Positions 31,460 to 42,183 of a stretch of 64,000 nucleotides of DNA are shown one piece after another (the first letter of the stretch is position 1; each line of letters starts with the position of its first letter). The notes beneath the pieces were generated by a model. That model was not told the origin of the DNA and ran no database searches. It worked only from the letters and a program-made list of their open reading frames with translations. The DNA comes from Auraticoccus cholistanensis (GTDB lineage Bacteria; Actinomycetota; Actinomycetes; Propionibacteriales; Propionibacteriaceae): positions 238,398 through 302,397 of the forward strand of contig NZ_WPCU01000010.1 of the NCBI RefSeq assembly GCF_009742705.1, given 5' to 3'. The position numbers and the translations under genes were made by a program.

Positions 31460-32923
31460 TCAGGCGCCGCCGGTCAGCTTCTGGCGCAGGGCCTGGAGAG
31501 CCTCGTCGGAGGCCAGCGCGCCACCGTCGGTGTCCTCGTCAGCCGAGCTGGAGCCGGCCGAGGAGTAGGAGGTCTGCGGCGCGGCGGACGCCTGGACGTC
31601 GGCGTTCTCGGCCTCCTCCACCTGGCGCTTGTGCGCCTCCCAGCGGGCGTGGGCCTCGGCGTACTGCTGCTCCCACGCGAGCCGCTGCTCCTCGTAGCCT
31701 TCCTTCCACTCCTGGGTCTCGGGGTCGAAGCCCTCGGGGTAGAGGTAGTTGCCCTGCTCGTCGTAGCTGGCGGCCATGCCGTACAGGGTCGGGTCGAAGT
31801 CCTCGGCGTTGACGTCGATGCTCTCGTTCGCCTGCTTCAGCGACAGCGAGATGCGGCGACGCTCGAGGTCGATGTCGATGATCTTGACCATGACCTCGTC
31901 GTTGACGCTGACGACCTGCTCGGGGATCTCGACGTGGCGCTCGGCCAGCTCCGAGACGTGCACCAGACCCTCGATGCCCTCCTCGACGCGGACGAAGGCA
32001 CCGAACGGCACCAGCTTGGTGACCTTGCCGGGCACGATCTGCCCGATCTGGTGCAGCCGGGCGAAGGCCTGCCACGGGTCCTCCTGGGTGGCCTTCAGCG
32101 ACAGCGAGACGCGCTCGCGGTCGAGGTCGACGTCCAGCACCTCGACGGTGACCTCGGTGCCCACCTCGACGACCTCGCTCGGGTGGTCGATGTGCTTCCA
32201 GGACAGCTCGGAGACGTGCACCAGACCGTCCACGCCACCCAGGTCGACGAAGGCGCCGAAGTTGACGATCGAGGACACGACACCCTTGCGGATCTGGCCC
32301 TTCTGCAGCTGGGTGAGGAAGTTCTGGCGGACCTCGGACTGGGTCTGCTCGAGCCACGCACGACGCGACAGCACGACGTTGTTGCGGTTCTTGTCCAGCT
32401 CGATGATCTTGGCCTCGAGCTCCTGGCCCACGTAGGGCTGCAGGTCGCGGACCCGGCGCATCTCGACCAGCGAGGCGGGCAGGAACCCGCGCAGGCCGAT
32501 GTCGATGATCAGACCACCCTTGACGACCTCGATGACGTGGCCGGTGACCACGCCGTCCTCCTCCTTGATCTTCTCGATCGTGCCCCAGGCGCGCTCGTAC
32601 TGGGCGCGCTTCTTGGACAGGATCAGGCGACCCTCCTTGTCCTCCTTCTGCTGGACGAGGGCCTCGATCTCGTCGCCGACGCTGACGACCTCGAAGGGGT
32701 CGACGTCGTGCTTGATGGAGAGCTCCTTGGAGGGGATGACCCCCTCGGTCTTGTAGCCGATGTCGAGGAGGACCTCGTCACGGTCGACCTTGACGACGGT
32801 GCCTTGGACGATGTCACCGTCGTTGAAGTACTTGATGGTGGCGTCGATGGCCGCCAGGAAAGCTTCCGGGGACCCGAAGTCGTCGACAGCGACCTGCGGG
32901 GGTGCCTCGAGGGAGGACGTCAT
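31460..32923 (-). CDS. rpsA: 30S ribosomal protein S1
   Basis: S1 binds mRNA on the small subunit and assists initiation on structured messages. The 487-residue protein has four S1 OB-fold domains, beginning at about residues 35 (GDIVQGTVVKVDRDEVLLDI), 120, 208 (KGVVSSIVNFGAFVDLGG) and 293 (PGKVTKLVPFGAFVRVEEG), then an acidic tail rich in Glu, Ala and Ser. This four-domain form is the normal actinobacterial one. ATG 32923 begins the family N-terminus; in-frame codons back to 32995 show no ribosome site. A long leader of about 140 nt separates it from a good promoter match. Confidence 0.97.
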   Translation of the reverse strand: MTSSLEAPPQVAVDDFGSPEAFLAAIDATIKYFNDGDIVQGTVVKVDRDEVLLDIGYKTEGVIPSKELSIKHDVDPFEVVSVGDEIEALVQQKEDKEGRLILSKKRAQYERAWGTIEKIKEEDGVVTGHVIEVVKGGLIIDIGLRGFLPASLVEMRRVRDLQPYVGQELEAKIIELDKNRNNVVLSRRAWLEQTQSEVRQNFLTQLQKGQIRKGVVSSIVNFGAFVDLGGVDGLVHVSELSWKHIDHPSEVVEVGTEVTVEVLDVDLDRERVSLSLKATQEDPWQAFARLHQIGQIVPGKVTKLVPFGAFVRVEEGIEGLVHVSELAERHVEIPEQVVSVNDEVMVKIIDIDLERRRISLSLKQANESIDVNAEDFDPTLYGMAASYDEQGNYLYPEGFDPETQEWKEGYEEQRLAWEQQYAEAHARWEAHKRQVEEAENADVQASAAPQTSYSSAGSSSADEDTDGGALASDEALQALRQKLTGGA

Positions 32924-33068
32924 GTAGTAGGGCTCCGATTGTGGACTGCGTAGCGATCGTGTGCCGGCCCGGCTACGCGTCGTGGGGACGCCCAACGGTG
33001 GAGCGGGCCCCGACGGCGGCGTGCGCGCCCCACTCGGTACGAGGGCACGCAGGACACAGCGCCCGCAC

Positions 33069-33098
33069 AGCCTACCCGCGGTCGCGGGGAGTGGGCAA
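33069..33098 (-). promoter_or_regulatory. Candidate rpsA promoter
   Basis: On the minus strand TTGCCC, an 18-bp spacer and TAGGCT form a plausible -35/-10 pair in the gap after polA. Transcription would start about 140 nt before rpsA, leaving a long leader that could carry translational control. Confidence 0.5.
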
Positions 33099-33118
33099 AC
33101 CCCACCCGCCGGCCGGGG

Positions 33119-35848
33119 TCAGTGCGCCGCCTCGAACCAGGACCGGCCCGAACCGACCGAGACGTCGAGCGGGACCGACAGCTCCATCGCGCGTCCCATC
33201 TGGGTGCGGACCAGCTCCTCCAGCGCCTGCTGCTCGCCGGGCGCCACCTCGAGCACCAGCTCGTCGTGCACCTGCAGCAGCATCCGGCTGCGCAGCCCCT
33301 CGGCCGCCAGCGCCCGCTCCACGTTGAGCATCGCCACCTTGATGATGTCGGCGGCCGAGCCCTGGATGGGCGCGTTGAGGGCCATCCGCTCAGCCATCTC
33401 GCGGCGCTGGCGGTTGGAGCTCATCAGGTCGGGCAGGTAGCGGCGCCGGCCCAGCAGCGTCTCGGTGTACTCGGTGCGCCGGGCCTGGGCCACCACGCCC
33501 TGCAGGTAGTCGCGCACGCCGCCGAAGCGCTCGAAGTACTCCTCCATCAGGCCCTTGGCCTCGCCGGTGTCGATCCCCAGCTGCTGGCTGAGGCCGTAGG
33601 CGCTCAGGCCGTAGGCCAGGCCGTAGTTCATCGCCTTGATCTTGGCCCGCTCCTCGGGCCCGACGCCCTCGGGCGGCACCCCGAACACCCGCGACGCGGT
33701 GACGGTGTGGAAGTCCTCGCCGCTGCGGAAGGCCTCGATCAGCCCCTCGTCGGCGGAGACGTGGGCCATGATCCGCATCTCGATCTGGGAGTAGTCGGCC
33801 GTCAGCAGCGACTCGTAGTCCTCGCCCACCACGAAGGCGCGGCGGATCCGCCGGCCCTCCTCGGTGCGGATCGGGATGTTCTGCAGGTTGGGGTCGGTGC
33901 TCGACAGCCGCCCGGTGGCGGCGATCGTCTGCAGGTAGGTGGTGTGGATGCGGCCGTCGTCGGCGACCGACTTGAGCAGGCCCTCCACGGTCTGGCGCAG
34001 CCGGATGGCGTCGCGGTGGGCCAGCAGGTGGGCCAGGAAGGGGTGCTCGGTGCGGGCGTAGAGCCCCTGCAGGGCGTCGGCGTCGGTCGTCCAGCCGGTC
34101 CGGGTGCGGCGGGTCTTGGGCATGCCCAGCTCGTCGAAGAGCACCACCTGCAGCTGCTTGGGCGAGCCGAGGTTGATCTCCTTGCCCAGGACGTCGTAGG
34201 CCGCCTGCTGGGCGGTGCGCACGGCGGTGTCGAACTCCGACTCCAGGGACTCCAGGTAGCCGACGTCCACCGCGATCCCGGTGCGCTCCATGCCGGCCAG
34301 GGTGCGCAGCAGCGGCAGCTCGACGTCGCGCAGCAGCCCCACCGAGTCGCGGCGGGCCAGCTCCTCGTCGAGCACCTCGGCGAGGTCGATCACCGCACGG
34401 GCCCGCACCATCGAGGCGTTGACGGCGGCGTCGGCGCCGGAGGTGTCGTCGCCGGCCTCGGAGAAGTCGAGCGTGTCCTGCGGGCTGTCGGGCTCGACGT
34501 CGATGCGCAGCTCGCGCTTGAGGTGGCGCACGCACAGGTCGGCGAGGTCGAAGCTGCGCTGGTCGGGGCGCAGCAGGTAGGCCGCCAGCTGGGTGTCGGA
34601 CTCCAGCCGGGCGAGCTCCCAGCCGCGGGACCAGATGGCCAGCAGCGGTCCCTTGGCGTCGTGCAGCGTGACGGCCTGCTCGGGGTCGGCGAGCCAGGCC
34701 ACCAGCGCCTGCTCGTCGTCGGGGGCCAGCGCCGCGACGTCCAGCCAGCAGGCCGCACCGTCGACCGAGGCGATGGCCAGCCCGCGGACGTCGCCGGTGC
34801 CCGCCCCCCAGTGCCCGACCACGTCGAGCCCGGTGCGCTTGCCGGAGGCGTGCTCGGCCAGCCAGCCCGGCAGGGCACCCTCGGCGAGCACCTCGCCCGC
34901 CACCTCGAAACCGCCCTCGGGCTCGGCCTCCTCCTGCGGGAGGGTCTCGAGCAGCCGGTCGCGCAGCACCCGGAACTCCAGGGAGTCGAAGAGCTGGTGG
35001 GTGGCCTCGCGGTTCCACTGCCGGCGCGTCAGCTCCTCCAGGGTGACCGGCAGCTCCAGGTCGCGCACCAGGGCGTTGACCTGGCGGTTGAGCCGGACGC
35101 TGGCGGCGTGCTCGCGCAGCGACTCCCCCGCCTTGCCCTTGATCTCGTGGGCGCGGTCGAGGACGTTCTCGAGGCCGTCGTAGAGGGTGATCCACTTGGC
35201 CGCCGTCTTCGGGCCGACCCCCGGGACGCCGGGCAGGTTGTCGCTGCTCTCACCGACCAGGGCGGCCAGCTCGGGGTAGCGGGCCGGCGGCACCAGGTAC
35301 TTCTCCTCGACCGCGGCCGGGGTCATCCGTGCCAGGTCGGACACCCCGCGCCGGGCGTAGAGGATGGTGACCCGCTCGCTGGCGAGCTGGAGGGCGTCGC
35401 GGTCGCCGGTGCAGATCAGCACGTCCATGCCGGCGGCCTGCGCCTGGGTGGCCAGGGTGCCGATGATGTCGTCGGCCTCCCAGCCCTCGAGCTCGACGTG
35501 GACGATGTTGAGCGCGTCCAGGACCTCCTTGACCAGACCGACCTGACCCTTGAACTCGTTGGGCGAGGTGCTGCGGTTGGCCTTGTAGTCGGTGTACAGC
35601 TCGGTGCGGAAGGTGGTGCGGGAGACGTCGAAGGCGACCGCCACGTGGGTGGGCCGCTCGTCGCGCAGCACGTTGATCAGCATCGAGGTGAACCCGAACA
35701 CCGCGTTGGTGTGCTGGCCGGTGACGGTGGAGAAGTTCTCGACCGGGAGGGCGAAGAAGGCGCGGTAGGCCATCGAGTGCCCGTCGATCAGCAGCAGGCG
35801 GGGCCGTTCGGCGTCGGCTGCGGGAGCGGGCGAGTTCGTCGTGACCAC
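33119..35848 (-). CDS. polA: DNA polymerase I
   Basis: Family A polymerase for Okazaki-fragment processing and repair. The 909-residue protein has an N-terminal 5' nuclease domain (LLLIDGHSMAYRAFFALP, then VAFDVSRTTFR and the Asp-rich VELEGWEADDIIGTLA), a central 3'-5' exonuclease-like domain and a C-terminal polymerase domain with ADYSQIEMRIMAH, RAKIKAMNYGLAYG and LQVHDELVLE. In the middle domain the usual DTE metal-binding motif is not seen (GLDVVGHWG instead), so proofreading is probably lost, as in mycobacterial PolA. The start is a GTG at 35848, 39 bp from the divergent thioesterase gene. Confidence 0.97.
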   Translation of the reverse strand: MVTTNSPAPAADAERPRLLLIDGHSMAYRAFFALPVENFSTVTGQHTNAVFGFTSMLINVLRDERPTHVAVAFDVSRTTFRTELYTDYKANRSTSPNEFKGQVGLVKEVLDALNIVHVELEGWEADDIIGTLATQAQAAGMDVLICTGDRDALQLASERVTILYARRGVSDLARMTPAAVEEKYLVPPARYPELAALVGESSDNLPGVPGVGPKTAAKWITLYDGLENVLDRAHEIKGKAGESLREHAASVRLNRQVNALVRDLELPVTLEELTRRQWNREATHQLFDSLEFRVLRDRLLETLPQEEAEPEGGFEVAGEVLAEGALPGWLAEHASGKRTGLDVVGHWGAGTGDVRGLAIASVDGAACWLDVAALAPDDEQALVAWLADPEQAVTLHDAKGPLLAIWSRGWELARLESDTQLAAYLLRPDQRSFDLADLCVRHLKRELRIDVEPDSPQDTLDFSEAGDDTSGADAAVNASMVRARAVIDLAEVLDEELARRDSVGLLRDVELPLLRTLAGMERTGIAVDVGYLESLESEFDTAVRTAQQAAYDVLGKEINLGSPKQLQVVLFDELGMPKTRRTRTGWTTDADALQGLYARTEHPFLAHLLAHRDAIRLRQTVEGLLKSVADDGRIHTTYLQTIAATGRLSSTDPNLQNIPIRTEEGRRIRRAFVVGEDYESLLTADYSQIEMRIMAHVSADEGLIEAFRSGEDFHTVTASRVFGVPPEGVGPEERAKIKAMNYGLAYGLSAYGLSQQLGIDTGEAKGLMEEYFERFGGVRDYLQGVVAQARRTEYTETLLGRRRYLPDLMSSNRQRREMAERMALNAPIQGSAADIIKVAMLNVERALAAEGLRSRMLLQVHDELVLEVAPGEQQALEELVRTQMGRAMELSVPLDVSVGSGRSWFEAAH

Positions 35849-35887
35849 GTCGCGACTCTAGCGTCCGGCTCTGACAGAGTGCGGGGC

Positions 35888-36310
35888 GTGACTGCTGCCG
35901 CTCCCCGACCCCTGCCCGAGTGGACGGCCTCGGCCGTCAGCCCGCTGGACGCCAAGCTCGGCCTGGAGCTGCTCGAGGTGTCCCCCGAGCGGGCGGTGGG
36001 GCGGGCCCCGGTGGCCGGCAACACCCAGCCGTTCGGGCTCTGGCACGGCGGCGCCTCGTGCGTGCTGGCCGAGTCGCTGGGGTCGCTGGCCGCGCACGCC
36101 CACGCGCTCACCCTGGACCTGGTGGCGGTCGGCGTGGACCTCAACGCCACCCACCACCGCTCCGCCCGCGAGGGGTGGGTGACCGGCACCGCCACCGCGC
36201 TGCGGCTGGGCCGCACGCTGGCCAGCTACGAGGTGGTGCTCACCGGCGACGACGGGCAGCGGCTCTGCACGGCCCGGCTGACCTGCTCGCTGGTGCCGCC
36301 CCGGCGCTGA
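35888..36310 (+). CDS. Hotdog-fold thioesterase, PaaI/YdiI-like
   Basis: A 140-residue hotdog protein with the acyl-CoA thioesterase signature PFGLWHGGASCVLAESLGS, in which the His-Gly-Gly turn and the following Glu form the active site. It hydrolyses an aromatic or medium-chain acyl-CoA in the cytoplasm. The GTG start at 35888 is divergent from polA, a pairing common in actinobacteria. The ribosome site is weak. A long open frame that reads through the antisense of polA into this gene is an artefact of GC-rich sequence. Confidence 0.9.
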   Translation: MTAAAPRPLPEWTASAVSPLDAKLGLELLEVSPERAVGRAPVAGNTQPFGLWHGGASCVLAESLGSLAAHAHALTLDLVAVGVDLNATHHRSAREGWVTGTATALRLGRTLASYEVVLTGDDGQRLCTARLTCSLVPPRR

Positions 36311-36327
36311 CCCGCCACCCGGCCGGC

Positions 36328-37851
<1,524 letters not shown>

Positions 37852-37855
<4 letters not shown>

Positions 37856-39561
37856 CGGGCTCCCTCCGCCCTCGTCACGGTCGGGTCGACCTTGTCGGCC
37901 AGCTCCTCGTCGTCCTCGTGGAACTCCAGCTGCCGCCGCCGGCTGGCCACCAGGCCCTCCGGCCGGAACCGCATCATCAGCACCAGCAGGGCGCCGAAGA
38001 TCAGCAGCCGGTACTCGTCGACGAAGCGCAGCTTCTCCGGCATCAGCCGCAGCAGCACGGCGCCCAGCAGCACCCCGACGATGGTGCCCATGCCGCCCAG
38101 CACCACGGCCGCCAGCAGGAACGCCGACTCCAGGAAGATGTACTGGTCGGGGGTGACGGAGATGTCGTGGTGGGCCCGGACGGCACCGGCCACCCCGGCC
38201 AGGAACGCACCGCCGGCGAAGGCGAACAGCTTGAGCCCGAAGACGTTGACCCCCATCGCCTCGGCCGCCTTCTCGTCCTCGCGGATGGCCACCCAGCCGC
38301 GGCCGATGCGGCTGCGGTTCAGGTTCGCGAAGACCACCATGATGAGGGCGATCACCAGCAGCAGCAGGAAGTAGTAGTTGGCGAAACGGCCGATCTCGAC
38401 GCCCAGCAGCACGTGGGGCTCGCCGAAGTCGAAGCCCAGCAGGTCGAGGTCGGGGACCCCCGGGATGCCGTTGGAGCCGTTGGTCAGGTCGGGGCCGTCG
38501 GAGCCGTCGAGGTTGATCATCACCAGCCGGAAGATCTCCCCGAACGCCAGCGTGACGATGGCCAGGTAGTCCCCCGACACCCGCAGCGTGGGCGAGCCGA
38601 TGATGAGCCCGAGCAGCGAGGCCACCACCCCGCTGATCAGCACGGTGACGATGAAGGGCGGGTTCCACCCGACGGCGCTGAACGCCGAGCCGGACAGGAT
38701 GGCCGCCACGAAGGCGCCGGCGCCCAGGAAGGCGATGTAGCCCAGGTCGAGGAGACCGGCCAGCCCGACGACGATGTTCAGCCCGAGCGCGGTGGCGGCG
38801 AAGATCAGCACCTGGGTGGCGATCGACATGTTCGCCTCCGAGCCGTCCTGGGTGAACGGGAAGGCGAAGGCGACCAGGAAGGCGGAGGCGACGAGCACGC
38901 CGCGGTGGCGTGCGGTCTGGCTGGAGAACCAGGGGCCGACGCCGAGCTTCAGCAGCACGGCCACCACCCCGGCGACGAAGGCGAGCAGCGCCACGAAGAT
39001 GACCGGGTCGTCCTCGTCGAGCGCGTAGGCCACCAGCAGCAGGGTCACCAGCATGACCACGGCGATGGTCGAGATGACCAGCCAGCCCGGCGAGCGGACC
39101 CCGCCCAGCGTGGCCGGCCGGTCGCGGGGCAGCAGCATCGTGCCGGCCACGGCCAGCAGCGCGGCGACCAGCGCGATCCAGCCGCCGTAGCGGACGTTGA
39201 CCAGACCGCCGAGCTCGACGGCGATGCCGACCACCACGACGGCCACGAAGACCAGGGCGCCGAGCGCCGCCGCCTTGGCCCCGTCGGCGAAGGCGAACCA
39301 GCGGGCCCGGCGTCCGGCGAGCACGCGGGCGAGCAGCCGGGGCGCGAGCAGGCAGACCAGCAGCACCGCGCCGAGCGCCAGGCCGAGGAACTGCGTCGGC
39401 GAGGGCCCGAACAGGTAGGTCATGTCGTCCAGGGCGTCGTCGGACCAGGCCCAGGGCAGGTAGGGCGAGCCGATGAGCAGCACCGCGCCGACCAGCGCCA
39501 GCAGCCAGCCGGTGCGCCGGTGGCGCTGCTGCAGCTCGGGGGTGACGGGGTTGAGCCTCAT
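37852..39561 (-). CDS. livM: Branched-chain amino acid ABC transporter permease LivM, N-terminally extended
   Basis: A permease of 569 residues, far longer than the usual 350-420. The C-terminal 330 residues are the LivM core, with GLNIVVGLAGLLDLGYIAFL, GDYLAIVTLAFGEIFRL and the EAA-like RGWVAIREDEKAAEAMGV. The first 220 residues add six or so hydrophobic helices (for example WLLALVGAVLLIGSPYLPW) not found in the core. The ATG at 39561 overlaps livH by 4 bp, so the long form is real. Extended LivM proteins of this kind occur in actinobacteria; the role of the added helices is unknown. Confidence 0.92.
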
Positions 39562-40508
39562 GCCCGGTCCACCACCTTGGCGCCCAGCAGACCCTGCGGC
39601 CTGAATACCAGCACCAGGATCAGCAGGGCGAACGCCCAGACGTCCTTCCAGGCGGAGCCGCCGAAGGTGCCGGGGATGTAGGCGGTGGCCATCACCTCGA
39701 CCAGGCCGAGCAGCAGCCCACCCACGACGGCACCGTTGATGTTGCCGATGCCGCCCAGCACCGCGGCGGTGAAGGCCTTGAGGCCGGCGAGGAAGCCCAT
39801 CCGGAAGTCGATGTTGGTGTACTGCAGGCCGTGGGCGATGCCGGCCAGAGCTGCCAGCGCGGCCCCGAGGGCGAAGGCGACCATGATGATCCGGTCCACG
39901 TCGATGCCCATCAGCCGGGCGGTGTCGGGGTCCTGCGAGGTGGCCTGCATGGCGCGCCCGATCCGGGTCCGGTTGACGAAGAAGTAGAGGAAGGTCCAGC
40001 TGACCACCAGCGCGACCAGGGTGAAGATGGCCGCCCGCTGCAGCACCACGCCGCCGAGGTCGAGCGCTCCCCCGCTGACGCCCTGCACCGCCGGGAAGGG
40101 CACCGGTGCCTTGGCGTCGGGGAAGCCCGGGATGAGCCCGTAGAAGAGCCGGACGACCTCCTGCAGGAAGACCGAGATGCCGATCGCGGTGATCAGCGGG
40201 GCCAGCCGGGGTGCGTTGCGCAGCGGCCGGTAGGCCAGCCGCTCCATCACCAGGGCGGTGAGCACCGCCACGCCCATCGCGCCGAGGATCATCAGCGGCA
40301 GCATCCACCAGGCGGTGATCTGCGCGCGGCCGATGACGATCCAGGTGGACAGCGCCCCGAAGGCGCCGACCATGAAGATCTCGCCGTGGGCGAAGTTGAT
40401 GAGCTGGATGATGCCGTAGACGACGGTGTAGCCGACGGCGATGAGCGCGAACAGCGAGCCCAGGGTGAGTCCGTTGACCAGCTGCTGGAGGAAGAGGGTG
40501 ACGTCCAT
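39558..40508 (-). CDS. livH: Branched-chain amino acid ABC transporter permease LivH
   Basis: A 316-residue permease with about eight helices. The N-terminal LVNGLTLGSLFALIAVGYT and YGIIQLINFAHGEIFMVGAF are hallmark LivH motifs, and the cytoplasmic loop RAMQATSQDPDTARLMGID is its ATPase-docking segment. It forms the membrane channel with LivM. It is separated from livK by a strong hairpin at 40527-40559. Confidence 0.95.
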   Translation of the reverse strand: MDVTLFLQQLVNGLTLGSLFALIAVGYTVVYGIIQLINFAHGEIFMVGAFGALSTWIVIGRAQITAWWMLPLMILGAMGVAVLTALVMERLAYRPLRNAPRLAPLITAIGISVFLQEVVRLFYGLIPGFPDAKAPVPFPAVQGVSGGALDLGGVVLQRAAIFTLVALVVSWTFLYFFVNRTRIGRAMQATSQDPDTARLMGIDVDRIIMVAFALGAALAALAGIAHGLQYTNIDFRMGFLAGLKAFTAAVLGGIGNINGAVVGGLLLGLVEVMATAYIPGTFGGSAWKDVWAFALLILVLVFRPQGLLGAKVVDRA

Positions 40509-40526
40509 GCGAACCCTTCTGGCGTG

Positions 40527-40559
40527 CGACGGGGCAGGCGCGGAACGCCTGCCCCGTCG
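40527..40559 (-). terminator. Partial terminator/attenuator between livK and livH
   Basis: A perfect 14-bp inverted repeat, CGACGGGGCAGGCG and its complement, with a CGGAA loop, fills the 75-bp gap between the binding-protein gene and the permease genes. Hairpins here are usual in ABC operons and let the binding protein be made in excess by partial termination or by protecting the mRNA 3' end. Confidence 0.65.
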
Positions 40560-40583
40560 GAGGTTGACCTGGGCCGGGTGGGA

Positions 40584-41813
40584 TCAGTCCTCGAACTCGT
40601 CGGTCTGGTCGGCCACCCACTCCCCGCCCTCGACCTTGTAGGCGGTCAGCACGCGGGTGGTGTTGTCACCGAACTCGTCGAAGGCCACCGGACCGGTGGC
40701 GCCCTCGAAGGAGACGCCGGCCATGGCCTCGACCGTGGCCTGGCGGGCGTCCTCGGCCGTCTCGGCCTGGGGCAGCGACACCTTCAGGGCCTCGATCACG
40801 GCCTGGGCGGCGTCGTAGGAGTACGGGCCGTAGGCGGCGTACGGCTCGGCGAACCCGGCGGCCTCGTAGGCGTCGAGGAAGGCCTGCGCGGACTCCAGCT
40901 CCTCGGCGGGGGCGCCGACCGAGGTGGCCAGGTCGCCCTCGGACTCCTCACCGGCCAGCTCGATGTAGGTCGGGTCGTACATGCCGTCGCCACCCATCAG
41001 CGGGATGTCCAGACCGGCGGCCTTCATCTGCTGCGAGAGCGGACCCGACTGCGGGTACTCACCGCCGTAGTAGAGGGCCTCGGGGTCGGCGTCGCCGACG
41101 GCGCTGATGACGGCGGAGAAGTTGGTGTCGTCGGGGTTGATGGTCTCGGCCGCGACGATCTCACCGCCCAGGCTCTCGAACTCCGCCGAGAACGCCTCGA
41201 CCAGGCCCTGGCCGTAGGCCTTCTTGTCGTGGACGGTCGCCACCTTGGTGACCTTGGCGGTCTCGTACAGGTAGCGCGCCGCGAACGGGCCCTGGATGGC
41301 GTCGGTGGTGCAGGTGCGGAAGTAGGTCTCGTAGGGCCGCTCCGGGTTCGCCGGGTCGGCGCCCTGGGTCAGCGCGGTGCCGGTGTTGGCCGGGGAGACC
41401 TGGACGATGCTGGCGCTGTCGAAGACGGGCTGGATGGCCTGCCCCACCGAGGAGTTCAGCGGACCCACCACGCCGACCACGTCGGCGTCGGAGGACAGCG
41501 AGGTGGCGGCGTTGCGGCCGGGGTCCGGCTGGCCCTGGTCGTCCTCGGGCTGCACCTCGAGCGTCCAGCCGGGGATGGCGCCGGACTCGTTGGCCTGGTC
41601 CACGGCCAGCTGCACCGAGTTGCGGATGCCGAGCCCCAGCGGGGCCAGCGGACCGCTGAGCGGGGCCACGACGCCGATCACGGCCGTCTTGGTCTCCTCG
41701 CCGCCGCCGGTGGTGCCGCCGCCGCCCTCCTCGGCGCGCGTGCCGCACGCCGTCAGGGCCATAGCCGTCGCCAGCAGGGTGGCCCCTGCGATCACGATGC
41801 GGTTCTTTCGCAC
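40584..41813 (-). CDS. Branched-chain amino acid ABC transporter substrate-binding lipoprotein
   Basis: A 409-residue extracellular binding protein of the LivJ/LivK family. The signal ends in a lipobox (MALTAC), so it is lipid-anchored. The Gly/Thr/Glu-rich linker is followed by AVIGVVAPLSGPLAPLG, the start of the periplasmic binding fold, and DVVGVVGPLNSSVGQAI. The GTG at 41813 lies four bases after AGGAGGA. It leads the livK-H-M-G-F transcript and would determine its specificity, which cannot be read here. Confidence 0.93.
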   Translation of the reverse strand: MRKNRIVIAGATLLATAMALTACGTRAEEGGGGTTGGGEETKTAVIGVVAPLSGPLAPLGLGIRNSVQLAVDQANESGAIPGWTLEVQPEDDQGQPDPGRNAATSLSSDADVVGVVGPLNSSVGQAIQPVFDSASIVQVSPANTGTALTQGADPANPERPYETYFRTCTTDAIQGPFAARYLYETAKVTKVATVHDKKAYGQGLVEAFSAEFESLGGEIVAAETINPDDTNFSAVISAVGDADPEALYYGGEYPQSGPLSQQMKAAGLDIPLMGGDGMYDPTYIELAGEESEGDLATSVGAPAEELESAQAFLDAYEAAGFAEPYAAYGPYSYDAAQAVIEALKVSLPQAETAEDARQATVEAMAGVSFEGATGPVAFDEFGDNTTRVLTAYKVEGGEWVADQTDEFED

Positions 41814-42183
41814 GCTTCCTCCTGGTGTTCGCCACGACCGGCGGAGGCCTCGCTCCGCGGATCGTGCCGAACACTACGCCCGGGTGTCCCCGGGGTGACC
41901 GCCCGCACCGCGCTCGTTGCGACTTCGTTATGCGATCGACCACGCCGTCACACGGACGAAACGCGAGGCGTCACCGCCGAACCCCAGCCCTCCCAGATCC
42001 CGGGCGTCCGGCTCGCGGGCCCACCGGTGGACGCGGCACGAGCGCCCTGACCGGCGGACCCGGTGTCGGGGTGTGGCGGGCGTTGGCCGAACTCGTCCGA
42101 GGAACGAGGACGAGGCTCGGCCGGGCGGGACACCGGGTCCGCCGGTCAGGGCGCGGACCGCCCCGGACCCGCAGCCGGCAGGT
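41814..42183. other. 370-bp intergenic region between livK and the ANTAR regulator
   Basis: No credible gene. It contains the livK promoter region (a TAGTGT hexamer is present about 65 bases before the start) and a large inverted-repeat element at 42042-42154 just after the regulator gene. Confidence 0.7.
42042..42154. repeat. 113-bp element with perfect 26-bp inverted repeats
   Basis: Two 26-base arms (42042-42067 and 42129-42154) are exact reverse complements, separated by 61 bp. The spacer holds a nested imperfect stem (GGCCGA..CTCGTCC against GGACGAG..TCGGCC), so the whole can fold into one long hairpin. It begins 29 bp after the stop of the ANTAR regulator gene read on the minus strand and may be its terminator, or it may be a small mobile (MITE-like) or regulatory RNA element. 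Confidence 0.8.

Noticed and set aside
33122..36310. A 1062-codon plus-strand open frame antisense to polA
   Set aside because: Only its end, from the GTG at 35888, is a recognisable thioesterase; the rest mirrors polA.
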